Below are positions 35,298 through 45,071 of a DNA stretch of 64,000 bases, piece by piece. The notes below the pieces were generated by a model that searched no databases, was not told the origin of the DNA, and saw only the letters and a program-made list of their open reading frames with translations. Source of the stretch: Coprococcus phoceensis (GTDB taxonomy: Bacteria > Bacillota > Clostridia > Lachnospirales > Lachnospiraceae). The stretch spans positions 1,029,421-1,093,420 of the forward strand of contig NZ_FNWC01000007.1 in the NCBI RefSeq assembly GCF_900104635.1, read 5' to 3'. The translations under genes and the position numbers were made by a program. Position 1 is the stretch's first letter; every line of letters starts with the position of its first letter.

Positions 35298-35401
35298 ATG
35301 GGCTCCTCCTTCATTTGTTTTTCCAAGAAAAAATTTTGTTCTATTTTTCTTAACTTACATACACCCTTACTCAATCAGAGCGCTAAAGTATCTTTCGTTA
35401 T

Positions 35402-35430
35402 ATTGTACACCGTCAATATGATATGTGCAA
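35402..35430 (-). promoter_or_regulatory. Promoter of esaA
   Basis: TTGCAC (35425-35430) and TACAAT (35402-35407) are spaced by 17 bases on the minus strand, about 105 bases before the GTG start. Confidence 0.65.
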
Positions 35431-35545
35431 TATTTTTTGTGAAAAATTCCTTTTTTTCATCCACTTTTTTACTCAAGATATTATAGAATACAGATCACTT
35501 TTTGATAACTTTTATAGCAGGAAAAAATATCCTTAATTCTTCCAA

Positions 35546-35576
35546 TAAAAAAGCACTACCGACTCAGCGATAATGC
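35546..35576 (-). terminator. Terminator of the RNase H-RnlA / RnlB operon
   Basis: A 9-bp stem (GCATTATCG with CGGTAGTGC, including G-T pairs) and a TTTTTT run on the minus strand lie about 60 bases after the antitoxin stop. Confidence 0.7.
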
Positions 35577-35635
35577 CTTCTTATAAGTTCATCAAATTTT
35601 CTACTATTATGTTATCATAATTCCGTATTAGGTAT

Positions 35636-36001
35636 TTAGATTACACAACCACATTCAATTAATCTTTGCTGTCTGCCTGTTAAGCCTGTAAAATGAAGAA
35701 GTTCTATATCTTTACGCAAAAACTCACAAGCGTACTCTCTTAATTTACTCTTCTTTTCAATAACAGTAAATTTGAATTTTCCATTTTCAAAAGAATTCCC
35801 ATTAAAAAAGCCCTGAATAAACCGTTCTTCCGTATTCCCACTGTGTAATAGTTCATCAATCGTAACATACCCCAAATACTGTATATTACGAAGTGCTTCC
35901 TCCATTTCACTAAGAAAGTCAAAAGGAGGCTCGCTAGTTTTCATAACAATAAGTATATTATCTTCTACATTATTTAATTTAATAATCTCAAAGTTATTCA
36001 T
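35636..36001 (-). CDS. RnlB-family antitoxin
   Basis: This 121-residue protein has the length and pattern of RnlB antitoxins, with a mixed N-terminal part and the conserved-looking GYVTIDELLHSGNTEERFI and HFTGLTGRQQRLIECG. It starts 27 bases after the toxin stop with an AAAGGAG site, in the same operon. RnlB binds and inhibits the RNA-degrading toxin RnlA. In E. coli and phage T4 this class blocks phage growth. The call comes from recalled family features plus the adjacent RnlA domain. Confidence 0.8.
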   Translation of the reverse strand: MNNFEIIKLNNVEDNILIVMKTSEPPFDFLSEMEEALRNIQYLGYVTIDELLHSGNTEERFIQGFFNGNSFENGKFKFTVIEKKSKLREYACEFLRKDIELLHFTGLTGRQQRLIECGCVI

Positions 36002-36028
36002 CTAACTTTCTCCTTTCTCTTTTTTACA

Positions 36029-37456
36029 CTACTCATAATATTCATCAATAATTGCCAGTGCTCTTTTGATTTTATCATGTGCATCTTCGACACTTAATAA
36101 TTTTGTAGTATCTAAAGGTCCTGTCGGATCATCCCAATGGAACAATACATGCCGGTTATTATGATAAAACGTATAAAGATTACCAATATACTTTGCTTTA
36201 TCTTCAGTAGCCGTTCCATGTTGATCCATCTTTAGTTTGTATTTTGCTCCAAGCTTATCAAACATATTAAAGCCATTATCTTTAATATATTTTGCATCCG
36301 GAATAATTTCGTACTTCACCAATAAAATCTTCAAATGTGCTTCTACGACTCTCATTGCCGGATGCGCAAGGAATGTTCCATCAAACATCTTGCCATTTAA
36401 TTTTAAGTTATACACTGCCTGGAGAAGCGCTTTTTCCATTTTAGATGAAAATTTGTCGAAAGAATTTGGCATATAGAATTGAAATTCTGAACAAACCTCA
36501 TCTTTATCAATACTAACATTGTATGTATTATTGAATATTTTAGGAATTTCTTCGATATCTACCAACTCTGTAATATAACTTATGATTGTTGAAAAAAGCA
36601 GTTGCGGTTTTCCCTGCATAACCACTGTATTGCTTTTGCTATAATGAGATACCACAACTCTATCTTTATTGCTGATCTTAAGAGATATGGATTTACCATG
36701 GGCTATGCTTTTTTCCTCTTCTGCTATCTTATCAGAACCTATCTCTTCTTTTACTAATCCAAGAACGGCAATCAAATCATCTTCTGTAATCCCTTCAACC
36801 GTAAACCAAAAATCACCACGTTTAATTTTAGGAATTCCTTTTCCTTCTGTCAATGCTGCTTTTGCCAGCTTATCAACTTCTTCATTATAAAAATCACCCG
36901 TATGAGCTTTTATTTTTGTAAATTTAATATTCAAATGTTTCTGATGTTCTTTCATAAACTCTGCATATTTTTGAGTTAATGTATTTTTTGCCTTCCATTC
37001 ACCAGTTGCCCATTTCTCAATGCCTTCATAGTCATACCGTAAATCCAGACTGATATATCCATTTTTTATAGCCCATTTCACAGCATACATAGCACCAAGC
37101 ATTTCGCCGGCAACATTTCGGATTGCTAATGATTCTGGATTATCACCATTTCCGGATTCTTTAATAGTCTCCCCATTTGGAGTAAGAATAATACATCCAA
37201 ACGAATATTTTCCTATTTTTTCATCAAAACTGCCATCTACATATACAATTAATCCCTCTTCCAAAGTTTCATGAGTATTTGACGCAATCTTTTCTGTTTC
37301 TTTACCCTCCAAATATGCTTTGGCCTCTTCTTCTGCAGAAAAGCCTTTAAATTCTGCCCCAGGATATCCATCGACCGACTCTTGGCATTCAGCCCAAGAA
37401 TAAAACAAACCTGTTGTTTTTCCCCTTTTTACGGCAAAAACTTTCTTTTTAGCCAT
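36029..37456 (-). CDS. RNase HI fused to an RnlA-type toxin
   Basis: The ATG at 37456 has AGAGGAGG 5 bases upstream, so the longer frame is not used. The 475-residue product has three parts. Residues 3-48 form a caulimovirus-type RNA/DNA-hybrid binding domain (GLFYSWAECQ...GFSAEEEA). Residues 65-205 form an RNase HI domain with its acidic residues in YVDGSF, AGEMLGAMYA, LRYDYEG and VDKLAKAAL. Residues 210-475 resemble the RnlA toxin, including NNRHVLFH (an Rx4H motif of HEPN RNases) near 431. In E. coli, separate RNase HI is reported to stimulate RnlA. Here the two are one polypeptide. RnlB follows. The protein is likely cytoplasmic and acts on mRNA when released from the antitoxin. Confidence 0.85.
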   Translation of the reverse strand: MAKKKVFAVKRGKTTGLFYSWAECQESVDGYPGAEFKGFSAEEEAKAYLEGKETEKIASNTHETLEEGLIVYVDGSFDEKIGKYSFGCIILTPNGETIKESGNGDNPESLAIRNVAGEMLGAMYAVKWAIKNGYISLDLRYDYEGIEKWATGEWKAKNTLTQKYAEFMKEHQKHLNIKFTKIKAHTGDFYNEEVDKLAKAALTEGKGIPKIKRGDFWFTVEGITEDDLIAVLGLVKEEIGSDKIAEEEKSIAHGKSISLKISNKDRVVVSHYSKSNTVVMQGKPQLLFSTIISYITELVDIEEIPKIFNNTYNVSIDKDEVCSEFQFYMPNSFDKFSSKMEKALLQAVYNLKLNGKMFDGTFLAHPAMRVVEAHLKILLVKYEIIPDAKYIKDNGFNMFDKLGAKYKLKMDQHGTATEDKAKYIGNLYTFYHNNRHVLFHWDDPTGPLDTTKLLSVEDAHDKIKRALAIIDEYYE

Positions 37457-37478
37457 ATGTCCTCCTCTAAGTTTCCGC

Positions 37479-37507
37479 ATTTTATCACAGAACTTTCTGC
37501 TTGTCAA
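37479..37507 (-). promoter_or_regulatory. Promoter of the RNase H-RnlA / RnlB operon
   Basis: A perfect TTGACA (37502-37507) and TAAAAT (37479-37484), 17 bases apart on the minus strand, lie about 23 bases before the toxin start. The strong promoter and short leader are typical of constitutive toxin-antitoxin operons. Confidence 0.82.
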
Positions 37508-37744
37508 TAAAAACATAACACTGCTTCTGTGCAAAAAATAGTAGATTTATAACGCCTCTATCGTCGCATATGCATACTATTCTATGCTCATTATACCTTT
37601 TCCTGTGTTTTCCGTCAATAAATTTCCTAACTACCAAACTTCCAGAAGGGATTACTTTTCTTGCAGTTTGAAGAATTTTTATCAATTAGAAACAACCAAT
37701 CACTTCATATCTTTCACCTAAAATCTGAAATTAAGATGATAAAA

Positions 37745-37930
37745 CTAAAATTTTTCGTTGTCTTTTTGACAAAGGACTTTTACTGCTGGAAGTATGGTTC
37801 CCAGTTGTGTTACCGTATATAAATTTTCTTTTTCTTTTCGTATGCCCTGATAGCCAAAAAACTCCAAATATTCTTCATGTGATGTCCCTTGAAAATCAAA
37901 TTTTTCGGTATCAATTTCTATTAAATACAC
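37745..37930 (-). CDS. Small hypothetical protein, 61 residues
   Basis: The frame starts with GTG behind an excellent AAAGGAGGG. The product begins MYLIEIDTEKFDFQG and is acidic in its first half and mixed in the second (YTVTQLGTILPAVKVL). It sits between the sortase gene and the toxin-antitoxin operon. No family is recognised. It could be a small element-specific regulator. Confidence 0.6.
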   Translation of the reverse strand: MYLIEIDTEKFDFQGTSHEEYLEFFGYQGIRKEKENLYTVTQLGTILPAVKVLCQKDNEKF

Positions 37931-37988
37931 TTAGTGCCCTCCTTTTGTTATCTGATTTTTCAAAATATCTTGCAGTTATTGTTTTAAA

Positions 37989-38693
37989 TTATTTTTTCAA
38001 ATCCGCTTTTATAACAATCCGGATATTTGCTTTTGCACTACAAGTAGACAATATGATTTCATTTTCCTTACTATCCTCAGCATATCCTCTTTCTATCTGA
38101 TAAATCTCACTATCTGCCGGTACCTGTTCACAAGCTGTAATCTGATAGTTCAAAGTTCTTCCATCCGGTAAATAAACCTCCATATCCGTGTGCTCCTGAA
38201 AAAAATCAATATCCTGATAATTTCTCAATACATGAAACATACTGCCGTCTTTCATATTATGGCCATAGATAATATTCTTACTATCTGAAAAGTCCCGTTC
38301 ATTCCGATAATCAAGAAAAATACTTCCTGCAATGCTATAAGTTTTTTGTACGGTATGGTTTAAATAGTAGGAATTATCTTCCCCTCTCACTACGGGGTAT
38401 TCCAATACCCCTGGGATCCGAAGCCACGCTACAACATCTGGGTTAATTGCCTGCAAAGCCGCAAAATCCACCGTTACAGTTTCTTCCTGCTTTTCTCCAT
38501 CCTTATCATCTTCTGCAACATTTGGTTTCGCATTTTCCGGATTCCTTGTATTCTTCTCTACTTTTACATATTCTTGTAACTGTTCATATTCCTGTTCTGC
38601 TTTTTGATATTCACTAATAATCTGATAAATCCAGACTCCTGCTGCCAAAAGAATCACGCTTAATATCCCAAGTAAAAAGTATTCTTTTTTCAT
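37989..38693 (-). CDS. Class B sortase
   Basis: The ATG at 38693 has TTGGAGG 6 bases upstream. The 234-residue enzyme has an N-terminal membrane anchor (about 4-22), a linker, and a sortase domain with the catalytic His in YGHNMKDGSMF, the Cys in ILSTCS, and an Arg in ANIRIVIKAD. The WLRIPGVLEYPVV segment and the length agree with class B. It should join the SpaA-type adhesin encoded two genes upstream to the cell wall by cleaving its C-terminal sorting signal. It belongs to the conjugative element. Confidence 0.92.
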   Translation of the reverse strand: MKKEYFLLGILSVILLAAGVWIYQIISEYQKAEQEYEQLQEYVKVEKNTRNPENAKPNVAEDDKDGEKQEETVTVDFAALQAINPDVVAWLRIPGVLEYPVVRGEDNSYYLNHTVQKTYSIAGSIFLDYRNERDFSDSKNIIYGHNMKDGSMFHVLRNYQDIDFFQEHTDMEVYLPDGRTLNYQITACEQVPADSEIYQIERGYAEDSKENEIILSTCSAKANIRIVIKADLKK

Positions 38694-38710
38694 TTGCTTA
38701 CCTCCAACGT

Positions 38711-38751
38711 AAAAAAGGCGGCAGCATACCAAAACTGATATACTACCGCCT
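38711..38751 (-). terminator. Terminator between radical SAM and sortase genes
   Basis: A 13-bp stem (AGGCGGTAGTATA pairing with TATGCTGCCGCCT, one mismatch) is followed by a TTTTTT run on the minus strand. A degenerate copy exists at 2797-2830. Confidence 0.78.
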
Positions 38752-38764
38752 GCACTTATGTTTC

Positions 38765-39608
38765 TTATTTTCTTAAATTGCAACAATCCAGTGGATTTGG
38801 ATTGATATGCTGCTTCCAATATTCATAATGTTCTGTGACATCTTCACAGACCGTCAAAGGAAGATGAATTTTTTCCAATATCCTGATTTTTTCTTCCAAC
38901 GGTAAATGCCAGTATCCACTCTGACGCAAAATATATTTCTGATAGTCCAAATCCGGAAACCATTTTTTTATCCACCCATTCACCCGAAGAAATTCTACCA
39001 AAACTTTATTTACCGGCAGCCTATTTAAGTAATCAAAATCCAAATATTCTTCTATCAGAGGACTTAATCGTAAGGTAACATCAAAACCCTCTTCCTGTAG
39101 ATTTAACAATGCCTTTAACCGCTTTGAAGGACTGCTTGCTTTTTCATAGCCAAAAGCTTTCTTATCATCAAAGCAGGTAATCGTAATCTGAATGTGTGCC
39201 AGTTTCGGATCATAAAGTTTCCGGTATCGTTCTTCTCCTGCCAAATGGGATTTTGTCACAATCAGATACCCAATACCATATTCATTTAACTGTTCTATGG
39301 TTTGATAGGTAACCTGTTCCTGACGTTCCACCGGCTGAAAGCAATCTGTCATGCCTCCAAGTCTTAAAATGGTTCCCGGCGGCACTTTTTCCAATTTTCT
39401 CCGGATTTTCTGGATATCTGCCACTCTTGGATTTTCTGCATTCCAAAGCCCGCGGAAATCCAAAAGGCTGCGTGCATAGCAGTAGGAACAGTTATGCATA
39501 CAACCACAGCCGTAGGTATCTAATCTGGTTGGATACTTACATTTTTCCGCTTCATTACCGCTTACGCTTTTATAAAAACTTTTAAATTCTTTTCTTTCGC
39601 TTCCACAT
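38765..39608 (-). CDS. Radical SAM protein, SPL-like; start frameshifted
   Basis: The radical SAM motif is CMHNCSYC. Its first Cys lies one codon before the only plausible in-frame ATG (39499), so the real protein must start further upstream. The frame stays open back to 39607 (translation includes SGNEAEKCKYPTRLDTYGCG) but has no start codon there. An ATG at 39608 with AAAGG upstream is one frame off; a single-base change in the A-rich run near 39590 would join the two. The 244 residues after the motif resemble spore photoproduct lyase-like (SPL) radical SAM proteins common in clostridial conjugative elements. The function is unknown. A real frameshift would inactivate it. Confidence 0.75.
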
Positions 39609-39722
39609 CACCTTTCCTTTCGCTTGCGGGGTCCGGTACCGCCCCGAAATCTTCTGGTAAAGCATCCAGAAATGTTCTTTACACCACCCCGCAGGCCAGT
39701 ATTTTATAACTTCCAAATATTT

Positions 39723-42700
39723 TTATCTCTTTGTGCGTCTGATTCTCCAAAGGACAATACCGATACCAATTACTGTCAGTACCGCAATGCCTATCGGTAA
39801 CAGGATCATGGTAGTATCTCCTGTTTTTACTTCCTCCGATTTTTCCGGTGTCTTTGGAAGTTTCTTGTTCTGGATTTCTTTTACCACTTCGATGACTTTT
39901 GTTTTGGCATCTGCATAACTGAATGTGATTTCATAAGTTTCCGTATGTTTTTCATATCCGTCCAATGGTTTTGTCTCCGATAATACATAAGTGATCGGTG
40001 CTACTGCCTTCCCTTCTTCATAAGTAGCAATTGGCAGCAGTTCACTGGTTGCAATGCCATCTTTATCTGTCGTGAGTTTTCCGACTACTTCTTCTGTTTC
40101 TTTATTTTTCAGTGCAAATTCTACATTGGCAAGTGGTGTTTCATCTTCTGCATCTGTTTTCTTGATGATGAGTTGCCCCATCGGCACTTCATCTTTCATG
40201 GAAACTTTCTGTACTTCTCCAGTTTCCTCTACGGTAAATTCTACATCTTCTGCAATCAAAAATCCTTCTGGTGCAGCTTCTTCATGAAGGACGTAGGTTT
40301 TCCCCGGTTGCAGATATTCGATACGATATGGTTCTTTGGTAGAGATCCATTCTTCTACCACATTTCCTTCTTCATCCAGTACTTGCAGTTTAGCACCTTC
40401 GATTTCCTGTTCTCCGGTGATATCCGTCTTTGTGATTTCAATCTTGGTATGATCATCTTTCATGGAAACTTTCTGGATTTCCCCGGTTTCCTCTACGGTA
40501 AATTCTACATCTTCCGCTTTCACATATCCATTTTCTGTTGGAGCCTGCTCTTCATGCAAGATATATTTGCCCGGTTTCAATGCATAAACAAGATGCGGTT
40601 CTTTGGTAGAAGTCCATTCTTCCACTACATTTCCTTCTTCATCTAAAATCTGTAACTTAGCGCCTTCTACTTCTTTTTCTCCTGTAATATCTGTTTTTGT
40701 AATCTCCACCTTTGTCGGTTGGTTTTCTACCTCTTTTTGTATAGAAATCACCTCCAGTTTCGGCTCTGTATAGGAAGCGTCAATTTCAATCTTCTCTTCA
40801 AACGGAAGATATCCCGGCAGTCCTTCCAGTTCTTTTAAATAATATTTCCCATGCGGAATGGTATCCTGATACTTCAGTTTCCCTTCTTCGTTTGTTTTTT
40901 CAACTGCTACCAGTTCATCTTTTTTCACCACAATTTCTCCTGCTGCATTTAAAAGATCTTCTCCTGCATACAGTCCAAACGAAACCCCAGCAAGCGGTTC
41001 TTTTGTGGCTTCTGATTTTTTCAGCACTTCAATTTCCACCTTCTGCCGCTGGTTCTTGATTTCTTTTGTCACATAATCAACCGCCACTTCTTGTCCCTGA
41101 TAGGCAATCTCAAAATCCTGTTCTTTTGGATCCAACACGAAAGAATCTCCTGTTTTGGTCTCTTTGATATAGAATTTGCCAATCGGAAGATTATTTAAAG
41201 TTCCCTTTCCTTTTTCATCTGTTACAATCGTTCCAACCAAAGCGTCTTTTTCAAAACGTATGATCCGGTTGCCTTCACTGTCCATCTGCCCATCTGGCGA
41301 ATAAATGGTTTCCCTTGCATAGATAGAAAATTCTGCTCCTGCAAGCCCCTGTTCTTCATACTCGAACTCATATCCTTTTTCCATTTCCATAACATCGTCT
41401 CCAGTAAACAGGTTGGACACTTTATTGACTGCTTTTGCCAGACCATTTTTAATTTTTGTCAGCATCTGGTCTGTTCTTTTTTCAGCGCCAATAAGCACCT
41501 CTCCTGTTTTTTGGATTGTCAGGCTTCCTACTGCCTCATCATTTTTTACTTCCACAACTACAATATACTTTCCAGTTTCTTCTTCCACTTCATGTACGGT
41601 ATTACTGTCTACTTTGATGGTAATGGATTTTCTTGGAGCTTTTTCATAAGTTCCTTCTTTTGTCACCTCATTTAAAGGAAGTATTTCCTCTCCCTTTTTT
41701 AACACCTGCTCAAATCCTGTCTGCACAAACAGTTCCGGGCTTTTTACTTCTTCAATACGGTAAGTACCCATTTTTAACGGTTCTGGTGTCAAAAGATAGC
41801 CTTCCTCATTTGTTTCAAATACCTCAATGGTTTCCGGTTTTGGATACCGTACTTTCATCGTGACATATTTCTTTTTCTCCACATCATAAATTTTATAATG
41901 AGCGCTGTTCTTTAAAATCGGAAGTTCCGTCTGTGCATCCTTTTTGATGATTTTAAAATAGAACTGCATTGGACGGTCATTAAAGACACGCCATACTTGT
42001 GGTTCTCTGCTGTCTTCATCAATGGTAACTAAAAACGGCTGAATCTCTTCCATATTTTCCGGAATGGTACTTTCGATACATACATATTTTCCATACGGAA
42101 GTTCCGGGGAACATAAATATCCCTTTTTGTCCGTAAACATTTCTTCTGTCTGTATCTTCTCTCCATTTTGATAATAAGAAGCAGTTTCCTCTTTACTGAA
42201 ATCATATCCAATAAAATCCTGTGGAACAAATTCTGTTCCATTGTCTGGTTTTAAGGTGCCATCTTTTACTTTTGAAAGTTCACTGATCAGATACACTTTA
42301 AATCCGGCACCTTCCAGTAATTCTGTTTCTGTCTGGCTTCCGTCATCACTGATTTTGATCAACTGGAACGCCTGTTTTTTTATGGTCTCCAAAACTGTTA
42401 CATTTTTCTGTACGATTTCCACATCCTGTCCTTCATACGCAAGGTCTACCGGATATTTCGTTTTATCCAATAGATAAGCATTGGATGGTGGTGCAGATAT
42501 TTCCTGTACGTAGTATTTTCCAAGATACAAATCTTTGAAATGCAGAACACCTTTTTCTATAGTTCCCTGCATGACTAACTGGTCCTTTTTATAAAGCAGT
42601 CCTGTCTTTCCATTTGGGTGCTGGATGTCTTCTGCAGCATACAATCCATAGACTGCCCCGTTTAAATCCCCATCTCCCTGGCTTAATGAGTCCTGTGTAT

Positions 42701-45032
42701 CTTTGTCTATTTTCTTGATATGGACTTCACCACGTACCTCTTTGTTCTGGAAGATATGTGTAAAGGTGTAGGTATATGTTTTGTCATTTTTATATTCATA
42801 AAAGAATTCATAACTGCCATTTCCCTTGAAATACAACGAAGGAGCCTGAATTTCTTTTACTTCATAATGAAAACCAATTGGGATATCCGCAGTAAATATA
42901 GCCTTTCCGTTATCGCCGGACTCTGCTTTCTGGATCAAAGTTCCCTTTGTGACCAAGACAGAACCATCTGCACCGGTAATATCTTCCTTTGCATACAGAC
43001 CAAAAAGTGCTCCTTTTAAAGCCACCTCATCATTACTTGACTGTTTCAGTACTTCTACGGATACCTTCGGTCTGGCATTCTCATATTGTGTTTCTTCCTC
43101 AACCACTTCTACTGTCTGCCCCGCATAAGAAAGGGTTACTATATGGGTACGTTCTTCTTCCGTTTTCCCTATGGTCAGGGAATCAGGCGCCTGCTGTTCC
43201 ACTACTTTATAAGTTCCAAGATAAAGCATATCGGAAGAGCAGCTTCCATCTTCCTTTGTCTCCAATTCTGCTGCCAAATCTCCTGCTTGATAGATTTTTG
43301 TCTGTTTATCCTGGCTGTAAATATCTTCAGCTGCATAAATCTTATATTTTGCTCCTGCAAATGCTGCATTTGTATAAAGGAACTGAAGTTTTCCTTCCTC
43401 TCCGGATACACCAGTCAGTTTCTCGCCTTGCTTATGTACAACAATTTTCCCTTTCTGTTCCTCATTTTTCACAGTCAGTGTCTGTGTTTTTGCCACTTCC
43501 AGATTGACATTATAAGAATTCGTATTCAGTTTATACCCTTTTGGTGCAGTGATTTCCTTGATATACACCGTATCCTGTGTCTTTGTCAGTTCCGCCTTGG
43601 TTGCTCCTTTTTCATTGGTAGGAGGCATCTTTAGTATCAAATCTGTACAAGCCGGATCTCTATAAATCCCAAAAACAGCTCCTGCAAGTTTTACGCTGCT
43701 CTTTGCGTCTTCTTTGATCACTTCAACCCAAGAAATATCCATCCATTGAATGGAAAAAGAAACCGATGCACTCGGTTCTTCATAAAAATCCCCATACCCA
43801 ATATCCTGATTTCCGGATCCGGTTGAAACAACCAGCGTTTTCCATTGTGCACCTACCTGACCGCCCAGATTACCACTTTCCCACGTTCCATGTACCGTTT
43901 TTAAAGCTGTAAAATAAAAAGTAGTACCTCCATGGATTTTGACTGATCCACCTGTTTGTTCTTTTCCAGTTGTATCATGATAGGTAACTCCTTCTGGCAA
44001 AGGTAACGTGATATAATTTCTATGGTCTCCATTCAATGTAATATTCTTTGTCTTTTGCATATCTCCTTCCAAAAAAGCTGTTTCTTTTGTGGAAGAAAGG
44101 CTGATGGCAGCACTTGGTGGTGCTTCCTGTCCGCAAAGGTAATTGATGTATTCCATGACACTATAGCGTTTCAATCCGTCCTGCGTGCAGCCCACGAATG
44201 CCACCTCCGCTCCGCCGTAACAATAACTTGCTGCTAAATGTGTCAGGACATATTTGATGTCATTGCTGTAGTTCTTTAGATATTCCCCGGTTAAATCTCC
44301 TGGTCCTCCATATCCGTAATACAAAACTTTCTGTAAGTTTAAATTGCTTTCATAAAGTTCTGCAACATAATCAGAGGAAGGCGGGGACTGTAAGTTTGAT
44401 TCCAGACAGTACGCAATTCGGTCATTGACATAGAAATAACAGGTACTGTAAGAACCTAAATCACTCGGATATACAATCTTCTGTCCTTTCACTAAAGAAG
44501 CTTTTTCTCTTGCCTGTTCTATGGAAGATGGTACAACAGAAAATAAAACTCCCGTTTCTTCCTTTAATGCACTGGTATCAATATTGGCGCCATCCGGCTC
44601 TGCATCTTCTTCGCCACTTTTTTGTTCTTTCTTCTGTTTTCTGTCCTTTTGGGGACTCTCTCCTTCTTTTCCATTTTCCTTTACAATGATTTTTCGTGTA
44701 ATCTCATAAGTTTCTCCAGAAGGTTTTTGCACCTGGTAAATACAGTCATAAGTTCCTGGTCGGTCTTCATCAAACAGCTTTCCCTCTCTATCCGCAGATA
44801 AGACAAAAGAGAGTTTTTCCCCGTCTTTTACCGTAATCCCCTTAAAATCGGAAGCCGGATCAAACGTTTCTCCCTGTTTTATTGTAATGTCTTCTGCCTG
44901 TGTTTCCTCTTTACTTTCTGCCTGCTCTAATGGTGCTGCCATAGCACTGCCTGTGCCTGTCAGAAGGGAGGAACACCCTAATAAAATTGCCAAAAAGCCT
45001 GCCGTACATCGTTTTTTCCATGTTGTTTTCAA
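39723..45032 (-). CDS. SpaA/Cna-B type LPXTG-like surface adhesin
   Basis: I choose the TTG at 45032 (AAAGGAGAG upstream), because it gives a clean signal peptide MKTTWKKRCTAGF... with cleavage after SAMA; the earlier frame has no such start. The 1769-residue protein has a thioester-like domain (about 195-275) with YCLES and THLAASYCYGG. At least ten prealbumin/Cna-B repeats follow (patterns such as GAxFxLYxxED and GxYxxxExxAP). The C-terminus is KTGD, a hydrophobic helix and RRTKR, a sorting signal for the class B sortase downstream. It is probably displayed at the wall and contacts host or recipient cells. In the thioester motif T-Q-x-A the Gln is replaced by His. Confidence 0.9.
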   Translation of the reverse strand: MKTTWKKRCTAGFLAILLGCSSLLTGTGSAMAAPLEQAESKEETQAEDITIKQGETFDPASDFKGITVKDGEKLSFVLSADREGKLFDEDRPGTYDCIYQVQKPSGETYEITRKIIVKENGKEGESPQKDRKQKKEQKSGEEDAEPDGANIDTSALKEETGVLFSVVPSSIEQAREKASLVKGQKIVYPSDLGSYSTCYFYVNDRIAYCLESNLQSPPSSDYVAELYESNLNLQKVLYYGYGGPGDLTGEYLKNYSNDIKYVLTHLAASYCYGGAEVAFVGCTQDGLKRYSVMEYINYLCGQEAPPSAAISLSSTKETAFLEGDMQKTKNITLNGDHRNYITLPLPEGVTYHDTTGKEQTGGSVKIHGGTTFYFTALKTVHGTWESGNLGGQVGAQWKTLVVSTGSGNQDIGYGDFYEEPSASVSFSIQWMDISWVEVIKEDAKSSVKLAGAVFGIYRDPACTDLILKMPPTNEKGATKAELTKTQDTVYIKEITAPKGYKLNTNSYNVNLEVAKTQTLTVKNEEQKGKIVVHKQGEKLTGVSGEEGKLQFLYTNAAFAGAKYKIYAAEDIYSQDKQTKIYQAGDLAAELETKEDGSCSSDMLYLGTYKVVEQQAPDSLTIGKTEEERTHIVTLSYAGQTVEVVEEETQYENARPKVSVEVLKQSSNDEVALKGALFGLYAKEDITGADGSVLVTKGTLIQKAESGDNGKAIFTADIPIGFHYEVKEIQAPSLYFKGNGSYEFFYEYKNDKTYTYTFTHIFQNKEVRGEVHIKKIDKDTQDSLSQGDGDLNGAVYGLYAAEDIQHPNGKTGLLYKKDQLVMQGTIEKGVLHFKDLYLGKYYVQEISAPPSNAYLLDKTKYPVDLAYEGQDVEIVQKNVTVLETIKKQAFQLIKISDDGSQTETELLEGAGFKVYLISELSKVKDGTLKPDNGTEFVPQDFIGYDFSKEETASYYQNGEKIQTEEMFTDKKGYLCSPELPYGKYVCIESTIPENMEEIQPFLVTIDEDSREPQVWRVFNDRPMQFYFKIIKKDAQTELPILKNSAHYKIYDVEKKKYVTMKVRYPKPETIEVFETNEEGYLLTPEPLKMGTYRIEEVKSPELFVQTGFEQVLKKGEEILPLNEVTKEGTYEKAPRKSITIKVDSNTVHEVEEETGKYIVVVEVKNDEAVGSLTIQKTGEVLIGAEKRTDQMLTKIKNGLAKAVNKVSNLFTGDDVMEMEKGYEFEYEEQGLAGAEFSIYARETIYSPDGQMDSEGNRIIRFEKDALVGTIVTDEKGKGTLNNLPIGKFYIKETKTGDSFVLDPKEQDFEIAYQGQEVAVDYVTKEIKNQRQKVEIEVLKKSEATKEPLAGVSFGLYAGEDLLNAAGEIVVKKDELVAVEKTNEEGKLKYQDTIPHGKYYLKELEGLPGYLPFEEKIEIDASYTEPKLEVISIQKEVENQPTKVEITKTDITGEKEVEGAKLQILDEEGNVVEEWTSTKEPHLVYALKPGKYILHEEQAPTENGYVKAEDVEFTVEETGEIQKVSMKDDHTKIEITKTDITGEQEIEGAKLQVLDEEGNVVEEWISTKEPYRIEYLQPGKTYVLHEEAAPEGFLIAEDVEFTVEETGEVQKVSMKDEVPMGQLIIKKTDAEDETPLANVEFALKNKETEEVVGKLTTDKDGIATSELLPIATYEEGKAVAPITYVLSETKPLDGYEKHTETYEITFSYADAKTKVIEVVKEIQNKKLPKTPEKSEEVKTGDTTMILLPIGIAVLTVIGIGIVLWRIRRTKR

Positions 45033-45071
45033 TAAACATTCTCTCCTTTCTCTTTGATGTTTTTTCAAATG

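Larger units (their letters stand above)
35298..35635. other. Intergenic region between rnlB-like and esaA
   Basis: It holds the esaA promoter (35402-35430) and the toxin-antitoxin terminator (35546-35576). No gene is seen. Confidence 0.7.

Noticed and set aside
37485..37685. Minus-strand frame of 66 residues before the RNase HI-RnlA gene
   Set aside because: It contains the promoter of the toxin gene and has no ribosome binding site.
39723..39900. LPKTP as the sortase motif of the adhesin
   Set aside because: It lies about 12 residues before KTGD, which sits directly in front of the hydrophobic helix and is the more likely sorting signal.
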